DNA of 64,000 nt. It comes from CAVRCA01 sp963719345. Lineage in GTDB: Bacteria > Pseudomonadota > Alphaproteobacteria > Acetobacterales > Acetobacteraceae. The stretch covers positions 1,302,001 through 1,366,000 of the forward strand of contig CAVRCA010000001.1 in assembly GCA_963719345.1 (NCBI GenBank), given 5' to 3'. Each line of letters starts with the position of its first letter. Position 1 is the first letter of the stretch. Positions 11,191-21,158 of this stretch are shown piece by piece. A model generated the notes under the pieces. That model saw nothing but the letters and a program-made list of their open reading frames with translations, searched no databases and was not told where the DNA came from. The position numbers and the translations under genes are program-made.

Positions 11191-12142
11191 TCACCTATCG
11201 AGAAAAGTTTCCAAATTCAGCAATTCTCTTTCCGAAAATTGCGTCCACGAGCCGTATCGAGCATTGATCCTATAGTTGCGGTTCAATGGCGCCAACCGAT
11301 GGTGCTTGAACCAGGTGGCCTGCCGCTTGGCGTACTGCCCGGTCGCCAACCCCGCTCGCTGCGCCGCCGCCGCCAGACCGAGGATGCCGCGCAGGTGCCC
11401 GACAAGCTCCGGAACGCCGTGCGCGCGCATCGCCGGCAGGGCGGGATCGAGGTCGAGCGCCAGCAGCGCCCGGACCTCCTCCACGGCGCCCCGCCTCGAG
11501 CATGGCGGCGAACCGGCCGGCAATGGCCTCCCGCAGCTCGGGCCGGGGGGGATCGAGCAGCACCGCCGCGAACCGCCAGGGCGGCCGCTCCCCTCTTCGC
11601 GTCTGCCAGGCCGAGAGGCTTACGCCGGTGCCCCGCCACACCTCGTAGGCGCGCGCCACCCGCTGGCCATCGCTGGGGTGCAGCCGCGCCGCGCTGTGCG
11701 GATCGTGCTCGGCAAGCCGGGCGTGCAATCCAGCCGGACCGAGTGCCGCGAGCAGTCCGCGTGCCTCGGCCCGAGCGTCCGAACCGGGCTCGGGGATCGC
11801 GGCGAGCCCTTCGGTCAGCGCGGACAGATAAAGGCCGGTGCCACCGCACAGGATCGGCACGCGACCGGCTGCGCGCGCCTGCTCCATGGCAGCGAGTGCC
11901 GCGCGGCGCCACCAGGCGGCGCTGCCGGGCTCGGCGGCGGGGCGGATACCGTACAGCAAGTGCGGCACTCGGGCCTCCTCCTCCGGCGTCGGGCGCGCCG
12001 TCAGCACCCGCAGTTCGCGATAGACCTGCATCGAGTCGGCGTTGATCACCGTCCCGCCGAGCCGGGCTGCCAGGTCCAGCGCCAGACTGGACTTGCCCGA
12101 GCAGGTCGGGCCGGCCACGAGCAGCGCCGGCGGATCACCCAC
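11191..12142 (-). CDS. miaA: tRNA dimethylallyltransferase (frameshifted)
   Basis: Adds the dimethylallyl group to A37 of UNN-decoding tRNAs. The P-loop GPTCSGKSSLA and NADSMQVY are at the N-terminus, GGTGLYLSALTEG follows, and the C-terminus (YAKRQATWFKHH, then TQFSERE) is typical. Restored length is about 316 residues. The frame breaks in a run of four C at 11489-11492 (four G in the coding strand): taking out one G converts MLEAGRRGGG into MLEAGAVEEVRALL and joins both halves. The start ATG at 12142 begins MGDPPALLVAGPT. Neighbourhood with serB and ilvB is standard for this group. Confidence 0.92.
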
Positions 12143-12233
12143 GGCCAGTCACGCGCCCGGCCAGGGCACGCGCACTCCCTTTGCGTGCCGGGGCGGGCTG
12201 CGCCGGCCGGCGTCAACCGCTACAACGGCGCCC

Positions 12234-13140
12234 ATGTCGATCCCCCACGTGCTGACCCTGGTCGCCGACCGGACCGCGACGACACTCGACGACGCGACGA
12301 TCGCGCGGGTGCGCGAGGCAATCCAGGCCGGGCCACCGGCAACGCTGCAGGCGGGCGAGGCGGCCGACCTCGTCTGCACGGGCGCCCCGGACATGGGCGC
12401 GGTATGCACCGTCCTGGCCGGGGCGCCGATCGACGCCGTCGCGCAACCGGTCGAGGGCCGACGCAAGGCGCTGCTGATCGCCGACATGGACAGTACCGAT
12501 CGTCGCCGGCGAGACGCTCGATGAACTGGCCGATTTCGCCGGGCTGAAGGAGCGGATCGCCGCGATCACCGCCCGGGCGATGAACGGCGAGCTCGACTTC
12601 AAGGCCGCACTCCGCGAGCGCGTGGCCATGCTGCGCGGGCTTGACATCCGGGCGCTGGAAAAAACCTGGCAGCGGGTCCGCTTCACCGCCGGCGCGCGCG
12701 AGCTGGTCGCGACGATGCGGGCCAACGGCGCGATCAGCGCCCTGGTGTCGGGCGGCTTCACGTTCTTTACCGGGCGAGTGGCGGCCGAACTCGGCTTCGA
12801 CCTGCACCACGCCAACACCCTGCTCGACGACGGGGCGGTCCTCACCGGCGCGGTGGGCGAACCGATCCTGGACCGCGATATGAAGGTGAGCACGCTGGTC
12901 AGCTTGGCCGCGCAGCGACGGGTCAGGCTGGCCGACACGCTGGCGGTCGGGGACGGCGCCAACGACCTCGACATGCTGGCCCGCGCCGGCCTCGGCGTCG
13001 CGTTCCACGCCAAGCCGATCGTCGCGGCTGCGGCACGCACCCGGGTGGACCACGCCGATCTGCGTGGCCTGCTGTTCGTCCAAGGCTACCGCGGCAGCGA
13101 GATCGTGCAGAGCCAGGGCGAGCGGCAGGGCATCGGCTAA
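12234..13140 (+). CDS. serB: Phosphoserine phosphatase (frameshifted)
   Basis: HAD-family hydrolase that removes phosphate from O-phosphoserine in the last step of serine synthesis. Restored length is about 301 residues, with a small N-terminal regulatory part and then the HAD domain: nucleophile motif IADMDST, motif II VSGGFTFF, and motif IV GDGANDLDML. One extra base at about 12499-12500 separates DMDST from IVAGETLDELADF. The frame break sits right beside the catalytic aspartates, so the sequence as read would give an inactive fragment. The gene is divergent from miaA (91-base gap) and convergent with the DegP gene. Confidence 0.9.
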
Positions 13141-13194
13141 AAGCGCCACCCTTTCACGAACGCGCCCGACGCCCGGCATGGCTTGCCGGCCCGC

Positions 13195-14735
13195 CTACCC
13201 CGGCTGCTTCTGGCCGGGTGCGTCGGCGAGCGGCAGCGGCACCCAGCGGCGGCCGTCCTGGCCCTGGATCAGCATCAGCACCGATTTGCGGTTCTGCTTG
13301 CGCACGCCGTCGATGCGGGCCTGCACCTCGGTCGGCGAGTTCACCGCCTGCTGCTGCACTTCGACGATCACGTCGCCCGGCTTGACCCCGCGCTCGGCCG
13401 CGGCGCCGTTGGCGTCGGTGACCAGCACGCCCTTCTGCGTCGCCCCGATCTGGTATTTGTCGCGCGCCTCCTGATCCAACGGCGCGACCTGCAGCCCGAG
13501 ACCGGCGATGTCGGTCGGGCTCGCCGGAGTGGGCTTGTTGTCGGCGGCGGCGACCTGCTGCTCGTCGGGCATCTCGCCGACCTTGGTCTGCACCGTCGTC
13601 TCTCGCCCGTCCCGCCAGACCGTGACCGGCACCTCCTGTCCGATCGGCGTTTCGGCGACGATGCGCGGCAGGTTGCGCATCTCCTTCACGTCCTGATTGT
13701 TGAACTTCAGGATGATGTCGCCATTGTGGATCTTGGCCGCGTCCGCCGGACCGCCGTCGTTCACCCCCGCGACCATCGCACCGTTCGAATCGTGCAGCCC
13801 CAGGCTCTCGGCGATGTCGGGCGTCACCTGCTGGATGCGCACGCCGAGCCAGCCGCGCCGCGTGTGGCCGAAATCCTTGAGCTGGGCGACGACGTTCTTG
13901 GCCATGTTCGAGGGGATCGAGAAACCGATCCCGATCGAGCCGCCGGACGGCGAGTAGATCGCGGTGTTGATGCCGATCACCTCGCCGTTCATGTTGAACA
14001 GCGGGCCGCCCGAATTGCCCCGGTTGATCGCCGCGTCGGTCTGGATGAAGTCGTCGTACGGCCCTTGCCGGATGTCGCGGCCGCGCGCCGACACGATCCC
14101 CGCCGTCACCGAGCCGCCGAGGCCGAACGGATTGCCGATGGCGAGCACCCAGTCGCCCACCCGCTCGATGTCGCTGTCGCCGAACTTGACGGCCGGCAGC
14201 GGCTTGTCGGACTTGACGCGCAGCAGCGCCACGTCGACCCGCTCGTCCCGTCCGACCACGGTCGCCTTCAGCGAGGTGTTGTCCTGCAGGGTGACGGTGA
14301 TCTCGTCGGCCCCCTCGATCACGTGGTTGTTGGTGACCACCAGGCCCGACGGGTCGACGATGAAGCCGGACCCGAGCGACTGCATCTTCCGCTCCGGCGC
14401 GGGCGGCGCCTGATCGCGCTGCCCCTGCCGTCCCCGCCGCCGGGGTGGTTGCGGTCGAGGAAATCCTTGAAGAACTGCTCGAACGGCGAGCCCGGCGGGA
14501 ACAGCGGGATTTCCGGGCCGTTGCCGCGCGCCACCTGCATGGAGGTCGACGAGGAGATATTCACCACGGCGGGCAGCAGCTGTTGGGCGAGGTCGGCAAA
14601 ACTGTCCGGCGCGCCGCGGGCGGCGGCCGGCATCGGCGCCAGGGATACGGCCGTGACCGTCGCCAGCGGCAGGGCGACCAGCGCGGAGACGGCCAGCGCA
14701 GCGGCGCGAGCGGAGCGAGGTGGCATCAGGCGCAT
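13195..14735 (-). CDS. degP: DegP/HtrA-type periplasmic serine protease (frameshifted)
   Basis: Restored protein is about 513 residues: an N-terminal signal peptide (AAALAVSALVALPLATV then PAAARG), a trypsin-like domain with catalytic His in TNNHVIEG, Asp in ERVDVALLRV and Ser in GNSGGPLF (about residues 138, 168 and 242), and two PDZ domains. It degrades and chaperones misfolded periplasmic proteins. The frame breaks around the C run at 14422-14425. The total is one base short of a multiple of three, so one missing base is likely, giving a Gly-rich linker into QAPPAPERK and MQSLGSG. An upstream in-frame ATG at 14777 exists. I chose 14735 because the signal peptide follows directly. Confidence 0.88.
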
Positions 14736-14870
14736 GGCAGTCGGTTCCCGGAGAGCGGTAGGAGACTTATAGCGCATTGGCGCGTTCCCGGGCGATATGG
14801 TCCGCCCGTCCGCGAGTGGCAATGAGGCCGGATCGCTGCCAGACGGCGCCGGATGCTCGGGAGTTGATCC

Positions 14871-16349
14871 ATGACCGTCCATATCCCCTTCGACAACACC
14901 TACGCCCGCCTGCCGTCGCGATTCTACGCACGGGTCGATCCGACGCCGGTCGCCGCACCCCGGCTTGTGCGGGTGAATGCCGGACTGGCCGGGGATCTCG
15001 GGATCGATGCCGCCGAGCTGGCCAGCCAAGAGGGGGTGGAGGTCCTGGCCGGCAACCGGATCCCGGACGGCGCTGAGCCGGTGGCACTCGCCTATGCCGG
15101 GCACCAGTTCGGCGGCTTCGTGCCGCAACTCGGCGACGGGCGGGCCATCCTGCTTGGCGAGGTGGTCGGGCGGGACGGCCTGCGGCGCGACATCCAGCTT
15201 AAAGGGTCCGGGGAGACACCGTTCTCCCGTCGGGGCGACGGCCGCGCGGCCTTGGGTCCGGTGCTGCGCGAGTACATCGTGAGCGAGGCGATGGCGGCGC
15301 TCGGCATCCCGACCACCCGGTCGCTCGCCGCAGTGACCACCGGCGAGCGGGTGATGCGCGAGACCGCCCTGCCCGGCGCCGTGCTTACCCGGGTCGCTGC
15401 CAGCCACGTCCGTGTCGGCACGTTCCAGTTCTTTGCCGCCCGCGGTGACGACGAGGCGCTGCGCCTGCTCGCAGACTATGTGATCGCGCGCCATTATCCG
15501 GCGGCGGTGGATGCGCCGCACCCCTATCGGGCGCTGCTGGACGCGGTGGTGGCGCGGCAGGCGCAGCTGGTCCCGCAATGGCTGCTGGTGGGGTTCATCC
15601 ACGGCGTGATGAACACCGACAACACGTCGGTTGCCGGCGAGACGATCGACTACGGCCCGTGCGCCTTCATGGACGCCTACGATCCGGCCACCGTGTTCAG
15701 CTCGATCGATCAGTTCGGCCGCTACGCCTATGGAAACCAGCCGCGCATCGCGCATTGGAACCTCGCCCGGCTGGCCGAGACCCTGCTGCCGTTGCTGGCC
15801 GAGGATGAGAACGCGGCACTGGCGTCGGCGGAGGAAGCCCTGGCCGTATTCGGCCCGCGCTTCGAGGCAGCCTATCTCGGCGGCCTGCGCCGCAAGCTCG
15901 GTCTTGCCACCGAGCGCGAGGGCGACGCTGCGCTGGCGCAGGATCTTCTCAAAACCATGGCCGCAGACGGCGCCGACTTCACGCTGACCTTCCGCGCCCT
16001 GTGCGACGCCGCGGGCGGACCGGAGGGAGACGCCGCCATGCGGGCGCTGTTTGCCGATGGCGGCGCCTACGAGGCGTGGGCCGGGCGCTGGCGCCGCCGG
16101 CTGGAGGAGGAGCCGGGCGAACCGGCGGCGCGCTCCGCCGCGATGCGGGCGGTGAACCCGGCCTATATCCCGCGCAACCATCGGGTGGAGGCGGCCATCG
16201 CCGCCGCCGTCGAACGACAGGATTTTACCGCGTTCGAGGAACTGCTCGAGGTGCTGTCCCGCCCCTACGAGGAGCGGCCGGGCTTCGAGCGCTACACCGT
16301 TCCGCCCAACCCGGATGAGCGCGTGCTGCAGACATTTTGCGGCACGTAG
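14871..16349 (+). CDS. selO: SelO family protein adenylyltransferase (YdiU)
   Basis: 492 residues, full length. SelO is a pseudokinase-fold enzyme that transfers AMP to Ser/Thr/Tyr of client proteins and is linked to redox stress. Visible family stretches are AYAGHQFGGFVPQLGDGRA, QLKGSGETPFSRRGDGRAA, LREYIVSEAMAALGIPTTR and GVMNTDNTSVAGETIDYGP (metal-binding Asn/Asp). The C-terminus QTFCGT carries the Cys that corresponds to selenocysteine in vertebrate SelO. Start ATG 14871, divergent from the DegP gene with a 135-base gap. Both genes serve protein quality control or stress, but a shared promoter is not evident. Confidence 0.95.
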   Translation: MTVHIPFDNTYARLPSRFYARVDPTPVAAPRLVRVNAGLAGDLGIDAAELASQEGVEVLAGNRIPDGAEPVALAYAGHQFGGFVPQLGDGRAILLGEVVGRDGLRRDIQLKGSGETPFSRRGDGRAALGPVLREYIVSEAMAALGIPTTRSLAAVTTGERVMRETALPGAVLTRVAASHVRVGTFQFFAARGDDEALRLLADYVIARHYPAAVDAPHPYRALLDAVVARQAQLVPQWLLVGFIHGVMNTDNTSVAGETIDYGPCAFMDAYDPATVFSSIDQFGRYAYGNQPRIAHWNLARLAETLLPLLAEDENAALASAEEALAVFGPRFEAAYLGGLRRKLGLATEREGDAALAQDLLKTMAADGADFTLTFRALCDAAGGPEGDAAMRALFADGGAYEAWAGRWRRRLEEEPGEPAARSAAMRAVNPAYIPRNHRVEAAIAAAVERQDFTAFEELLEVLSRPYEERPGFERYTVPPNPDERVLQTFCGT

Positions 16350-16512
16350 GCGATCGGGCAGCGCCGCAGCCGGACATCTCCAAGAACCTGGGTTTCGGCA
16401 TCATCGCCCACCTTCTTGTCGAAACTTCGAAGTCTCCTACAGACGTGCGAGCGAGAGCAGGCGTTCGGTCCGGCTGCAATCCACAGGATTCCTGGGCACC
16501 ACGCACTCCGGG

Positions 16513-17754
16513 CTATGCGCGCACCAGCGGACACCCGCCTTCCGACAACGGGCGGAACGCCTCGTTCGCCGGCGTGGTCGCGAGATGCGTGTACACGTCG
16601 CCGGGATAGCGGCTCTCCTCCGGTTTCTTCACGCGGAACAGATAGGCCGGGTGGATCTTGCGACCGTCCTCGCGGATCAGGCCCGGGCCGAAACAGTCGT
16701 CGTCCGTCGGCATCCGCTTCATCGCCGCGACCGCCTCGCGCCCCGACGCCTTGACGCGCGCCGCCCCCATTTCGCGGACCACCTTGAGATAGTGGACAAG
16801 GGCGGCATAGCTTCCCGCCTGGTCCATGTTGACGAACACGTTCTCCGGCAGCAGCGGGCGGACCCGCTTGCTGAACGCGCGCGTGCGGTCGTTGAGGTCC
16901 CAATAGAAATTCTCGGTCAGGATCAGCCCCTGCGCCGTCGGCAGTCCCATCGCGAGCACGTCGGTGATGAAGCAGGCGATGGCGGCCAAGGTCATCGTCT
17001 TGTCCAGCCCGAACTCACGGGCCTGCTTCACCAGGTTGATGAAGTTCGTTCCCGACGCGGCGAACGCCACCACCTTGGCGCCGCTGGCCTGCGCCTGGAC
17101 GAGGTAGGCGGAAAAGTCCGTCGTGTCCGGGAACGGGAACAGGGCGGCACCCACGACCTTGCCGCCCGCCGACTGGACGAACCGTGCCGTGTCATCCTGA
17201 AATGTGTGGCCAAAGGTGTAGTCGGCGGTGATGAAAAACCAGCTGTCGCCGCCGCCCTTGACGACCGCGGTCGCGGTGGAGTGGGAGAGGTTCCAGGTGT
17301 CGAGCGTCCAATGCACGGTATTGGCATTGCAACTCTTGCCGGTGAGCGCCGAGGTACCGGCGCCGGTGTTGAGATGCACCTTGTCCTTCTCGGCGCAGAC
17401 GGTCGTGCAGGCCAGCGCCACCGCCGAGCTGTCCACCCCGACGATCGCATCGACGCCGTCACGGTCGAACCATTCGCGCACGATGCCTACCGCGATGTCC
17501 GGCTTGTTCTGATGGTCGGCGACCAGCATCTCTACCTTTGTGTCGGGATTGGCGGCGATGAACTCGGTGATCGCCTGCCGCGCGCAGACCGCGCCGGTCG
17601 GCCCGGTCACGTCACGATAGGGGCCTGACATGTCGGTGAGCATGCCGACGCGAATGGTCTCGCCCGCGCCGGGTTTTTGTGCCCGCGCCGCTTGTGGCGG
17701 CATCAGCGCGGCGGCTCCGGAGGCACCGAGCAGAATGCGTCGGGTGAGATCCAT
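16513..17754 (-). CDS. ABC transporter periplasmic substrate-binding protein (Peripla_BP_6, Tat-type leader)
   Basis: 413 residues. The leader TRRILLGASGAAAL looks like a twin-arginine signal, then a Leu/Ile/Val-type binding fold starts at IRVGMLTDMSGPY. The family binds branched amino acids, amides, urea or aromatic acids, and the ligand is unknown here. No permease or ATPase genes are nearby. It is a close paralogue of the protein at 44553-45791: both share an SWFF/TWFF.xADYTFG core and the C-terminal AFRP(L/M)S(E/D)GGCP. The 163-base gap to selO holds no recognisable element. Confidence 0.88.
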   Translation of the reverse strand: MDLTRRILLGASGAAALMPPQAARAQKPGAGETIRVGMLTDMSGPYRDVTGPTGAVCARQAITEFIAANPDTKVEMLVADHQNKPDIAVGIVREWFDRDGVDAIVGVDSSAVALACTTVCAEKDKVHLNTGAGTSALTGKSCNANTVHWTLDTWNLSHSTATAVVKGGGDSWFFITADYTFGHTFQDDTARFVQSAGGKVVGAALFPFPDTTDFSAYLVQAQASGAKVVAFAASGTNFINLVKQAREFGLDKTMTLAAIACFITDVLAMGLPTAQGLILTENFYWDLNDRTRAFSKRVRPLLPENVFVNMDQAGSYAALVHYLKVVREMGAARVKASGREAVAAMKRMPTDDDCFGPGLIREDGRKIHPAYLFRVKKPEESRYPGDVYTHLATTPANEAFRPLSEGGCPLVRA

Positions 17755-17844
17755 GGGCGTTCCATCTTGTACCTGGCCGACTTTGTACTGGCCGGCTGGA
17801 GCAGTAGCCTAGCCGAGACCTGAAGCTTGTGCGAGGTGTCGCCG

Positions 17845-18468
17845 ATGCTGTCGAAATTCGGGACGTTGCTGGCGAGCGCGTCCCTCGCCGCCTGCTCGGT
17901 GGTCGGCATCCGCGAAGCCGAGGAGCCGAGGTTTACGGTCGTCGACCACATCGGAGCGGTGGAGGTGCGGCAATATGCTCCGCGCATTGCCGCCGAGACC
18001 GCGGTGGATGGGGACGAAATGGCGGCACGTAGCGCCGGCTTCCGCCGGCTCGCCGGCTACATCTTCGGCAACAACCGGTCGCAGGCGAAGATCGCGATGA
18101 CGGCGCCGGTCGGGCAGAGCGCGGAAAAGATCGCGATGACTGCCCCGGTCGCGCAGGCACGGGACACTGCGGGACGATGGGTGATCCGGTTCTACATGCC
18201 GTCCAGCTACATCCTCGCCACCTTGCCGAAACCAGTTGATCCCGCCGTGCACTTGACCGAGGTGCCGGAGCAGGTTTTCGCGGTCTTGCGGTTCAGTGGC
18301 TCCATCTCGCCCGGCGCGATGTCGGCGCGGCAGCAGGAGCTTGCGCGCATCGTTGCCGCCAGCCCGTGGCGAGCGATCGGCGCGGGCCTCTCCTGGTTCT
18401 ATGATCCGCCCTGGACGTTGCCACCGCTCCGGCGCAACGAGGTTGCCGTGCCGGTCGAGCGGCGCTGA
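17845..18468 (+). CDS. SOUL-family haem-binding-like lipoprotein
   Basis: About 207 residues. The leader ends in LASASLAAC, a good lipobox, so the mature protein is probably attached to a membrane at that Cys. The SOUL domain follows: FTVVDHIGAVEVRQYAPRIAAET, a central FRRLAGYIFGNN and a double KIAMTAPV motif, which is characteristic of this family. Bacterial members bind haem or tetrapyrroles in some cases, and physiological function is unclear. I prefer ATG 17845 to the alternative start six codons upstream because the signal peptide begins there. Its 3' end overlaps the convergent gene at 18399-18917 by about 70 bases. Confidence 0.85.
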   Translation: MLSKFGTLLASASLAACSVVGIREAEEPRFTVVDHIGAVEVRQYAPRIAAETAVDGDEMAARSAGFRRLAGYIFGNNRSQAKIAMTAPVGQSAEKIAMTAPVAQARDTAGRWVIRFYMPSSYILATLPKPVDPAVHLTEVPEQVFAVLRFSGSISPGAMSARQQELARIVAASPWRAIGAGLSWFYDPPWTLPPLRRNEVAVPVERR

Positions 18469-18917
18469 CGCGCCTGGACGAGATCGACGAGCCGCGCGCG
18501 GACGTTCGCCCGGTCCGCCCAGCCGACCGCCAGCAGCAGGGCGAGACCAGCGTACGTCGAGAGCCCACCGAACAGAACGTGTTGCATGCCCCAGATCAGG
18601 CCCGGGCCGACCGCCATCAGAGCGCAGGCGACGACCGCCGCGAATGCGGTGCGGGCCCGCGCCGGCTGGCGCAGTCGCCAATCGGCGGCCCACCAAGCAG
18701 CGGCGGCCATCAATCCCTTCACCGCCGCCATGAAGCGCAGCACGCGCACCAAATCCGGGTCGGTGGCGAGCGCGTGATCGGGTCCGGTATTGTGGCCGAC
18801 CAGGAATCCGGTCGCGAGTGCGAGAACGCAGGCAAGTGCCAATCCGGCGCGAACCCGCGCTGGCGGAATGGAGATGTGACCGGCGGGCGAGACGTGGTGC
18901 GCTGCGGAGTGTGCCAT
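18399..18917 (-). CDS. Small integral membrane protein, unknown function
   Basis: 172 residues with about four hydrophobic helices (LALACVLALATGFLVG; GLMAAAAWWAA; AFAAVVACALMAVGPGLIW; TYAGLALLLAVGW). The first 20 residues are His/Ser-rich and polar. I do not recognise a named family. The C-terminal tail is basic and its last 70 bases overlap the SOUL gene on the other strand, which suggests the true end could be read differently. Codon use and the absence of internal stops support a real gene, and no operon partner is evident. Confidence 0.6.
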   Translation of the reverse strand: MAHSAAHHVSPAGHISIPPARVRAGLALACVLALATGFLVGHNTGPDHALATDPDLVRVLRFMAAVKGLMAAAAWWAADWRLRQPARARTAFAAVVACALMAVGPGLIWGMQHVLFGGLSTYAGLALLLAVGWADRANVRARLVDLVQARQRRSTGTATSLRRSGGNVQGGS

Positions 18918-18958
18918 CTCGCCCTCTCACAAGACGCGCGGAGTGAGGCGCGCGGCCT

Positions 18959-19732
18959 TCACCGTCCCACGAACCGGGGCTTGCGCTTTTCCTTGAACGC
19001 CGCCACGCCCTCCGGGTTGTCCGCCGTGGCGTGCAGCGCCGGCTGGACCAGGCTTTCCATCTCGAGATAATCCTCGAGGCTCGGTCCCGTCGCGTAGTGG
19101 ATCAGCTTTTTGGCCAATCCCATCGCGAAGGTGGGACCCTCGGCGTAGTCCGCCGCCATCTCTTCCGCCTTCGCCAGCACGCCGTCATCGGGGACCACGT
19201 ATTCCACGAGCCCGAGTCCGGCCGCCTCTGTCGCACCGACCATGCGGGCGGAGAAAACCAGGTCCTTGGCGCGTGCCATGCCGACGCGGCGGGTGAGGAA
19301 CCAGGCGTTGCCGCCGTCCGGCGCGAGGCCGAGCTTGCGGAACACCGCGCCGAACCGCGAACTCGCGCCGCACACGATCAGATCGCAGGCGAGTGCGATA
19401 CTCCAGCCGACGCCGACCGCGACGCCGGAGACGGCGGCGATCACCGGCTTCTCGATGGCGTGCAGGGCGCGGATATAGGTTTGGCTGCCGCGCTGCAGCC
19501 GCTCACGGCTTTCCCGCAGATCGCCGTGCCCCATCCTGGTCACGTCCGCCCCGGCGCAGAAATTCTTCCCGGCGCCGGTGACGACAACGGCGCGCACCGC
19601 CTCGTCGAAGCGCACGCGCTGGAAATGCTCGGCCAGTTGCTCGCGCATCTCCCAGGTCAGCGCGTTCATCCGCTCCGGCCGGTTCAGGGTCACGCGCGCG
19701 ACCGCGCCCTCGATGGTCAGCTCAACACTCAT
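18959..19732 (-). CDS. Enoyl-CoA hydratase/isomerase family protein
   Basis: About 257 residues of the crotonase fold. The oxyanion-hole segment KNFCAGADVTRMG, the second oxyanion Gly region in SGVAVGVGWSIALACDLIV, and EGVAAFKEKRKPRF at the C-terminus are typical. The enzyme would hydrate or isomerise an enoyl-CoA. Start ATG 19732 (MSVELTIEG) is chosen over the ATG at 19789, whose extra 19 residues precede the usual family N-terminus. It is divergent from the CoA-transferase at 19861 (128-base gap), and the two probably belong to the same acyl-CoA catabolic block. Confidence 0.9.
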   Translation of the reverse strand: MSVELTIEGAVARVTLNRPERMNALTWEMREQLAEHFQRVRFDEAVRAVVVTGAGKNFCAGADVTRMGHGDLRESRERLQRGSQTYIRALHAIEKPVIAAVSGVAVGVGWSIALACDLIVCGASSRFGAVFRKLGLAPDGGNAWFLTRRVGMARAKDLVFSARMVGATEAAGLGLVEYVVPDDGVLAKAEEMAADYAEGPTFAMGLAKKLIHYATGPSLEDYLEMESLVQPALHATADNPEGVAAFKEKRKPRFVGR

Positions 19733-19860
19733 CGGCTTTCCCCCAAGATTTCCGCCGACGAGCATGCACCGCGCCCCGGCCACCTCCAAGCCGGCGGTGC
19801 AATTGACGCCCCCCGCCCGGCCGGCGCAGCGTTCGCGGCGGGAAATGGAGGAAGTCGCGC

Positions 19861-21046
19861 ATGCGTCCGTTCGAGGGCATCCGCATCATCGACATCACGC
19901 ACGTCCTGGCCGGCCCGTTCGCCGCTTACCAGCTCGGCGTGCTGGGGGCGGACGTGATCAAGGTCGAGCACCCCGACGACCCCGACCAGAGCCGCGATTC
20001 CGGCACCGACCGGGCGCTGAACGCCGCCGGCATGGGCACCGGCTTCCTGACCCAGGCGTCCAACAAGCGCTCCATCACGCTCGACCTGAAAACCGAGCCC
20101 GGTCGCGAGGTGCTGCGGCGGCTGGTCAAGACCGCCGACGTGCTGGTGGAGAACTATCGGCCCGGGGCGTTCGAGGCACTCGGCCTCGGCTACGCGGCGC
20201 TGGCGGCGATCAATCCGCGGCTGATCTACGCGTCGTTCTCGGCCTTCGGTCAGGACGGCCCGCGCGGCAGCATGACCGCCTACGACCACGTCATCCAGGC
20301 AACTTCCGGCATCATGGCGATGACCGGGACCCCCGACGCCCATCCGGTGATGTTCGGCTCGCCGGCGATCGACTACGCCACCGGCACAATGGGCGCGTTC
20401 GCGCTGTCGGCGGCGCTGTTCCAGCGTGAGCGGACCGGGCGCGGCCAGCGCATCGACATGGCGATGCTCGACGTCGCGATGATCCTGATGAGCTCGCACC
20501 TGGCCGGCTACATGCGCAACGGCGTACACCCGAAGCCGCACGGCAACCGGCACAATTTCGCGACCAGCGGGGCGTATCAGACCCGAGAGGGCCTGCTGAT
20601 GCTGGGCGCGTCCAATCTGCGCCAACAGCGCCGCCTGTGGACGGTGCTGGAGCACCCGGAGATGATCAAGGACAGCAACGAGGCGCGCGAGGCGGACCGG
20701 CCGCAGGAGACCGCGCTGCTGGAAAAAATCCTGCTCAGGCAAGACGGCCGACGAATGGGAGGATTTCTTCCAGTCCCGCCACGTCCCGGCGGCGCGGGTG
20801 CGCATGATGCGCGAGGCGCTGGATGATCCGCAGCTGCAATCGCGTGGCGTGCTGCATCGCCATACCGAGGCGCCGGGGATCGACGGCCCGTTCAGCGTGC
20901 CGCTCGCCGCCTTCAAGTTCGCCTATGGCGGCGCCAGCATCCAGACCCCGCCGCCCCGCCTCGGCGAGCATACCGAGCAGGTATTGGCCGAACTCGGCTA
21001 CGCCGCCGCCGAAATCTCCGCCCTGCGCGAGACCGGCGGAATATAG
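19861..21046 (+). CDS. CaiB/BaiF family (type III) CoA-transferase (frameshifted)
   Basis: Restored length about 394 residues. Starts at ATG 19861 with GGAGG nine bases upstream. The family N-terminus GIRIIDITHVLAGPFAAYQL is followed by LVENYRPGAFE and the catalytic-Asp region GSPAIDYATGTMG. Type III enzymes transfer CoA between carboxylic acids through an aspartyl-CoA intermediate. The acids are unknown here. One extra base lies between about 20723 (a run of six A) and 20738: skipping it joins LLEKILL to GKTADEWEDFFQSRHVPAAR and the usual C-terminus ending near 21046. It starts the plus-strand half of the catabolic block. Confidence 0.88.
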
Positions 21047-21074
21047 TTTCCAAATCCGCTGCGAGCGCCTGACC

Positions 21075-21104
21075 GGCGTGAGCTTGACAGGCGTGAGCTT
21101 GACA
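21075..21104. repeat. Two tandem 15-bp repeats upstream of the monooxygenase gene
   Basis: GGCGTGAGCTTGACA is repeated twice without a gap (21075-21089 and 21090-21104) in the 112-base interval between the CoA-transferase stop and the monooxygenase start. It could be a small operator or a slippage product. I found no matching copy elsewhere in the window. Confidence 0.6.
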
Positions 21105-21158
21105 GGGTGGGCGAACTGCGGCGGGTTCCTTCCACCCGACCCTTTTGAAGGCGCGCCG

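Noticed and set aside
13183..14772. Plus-strand frame opposite the DegP gene
   Set aside because: Mirror of a clear protease gene, no domain, Arg/Asp-rich composition.
14319..16181. Minus-strand frame through selO into degP
   Set aside because: Only its last part (below 14735) is coding, as the DegP N-terminus. The rest mirrors selO, which has all family motifs.
21075..21104. Tandem 15-bp repeat as a CRISPR or iteron
   Set aside because: Only two copies without spacers and no origin genes nearby, so it is reported only as a local repeat.
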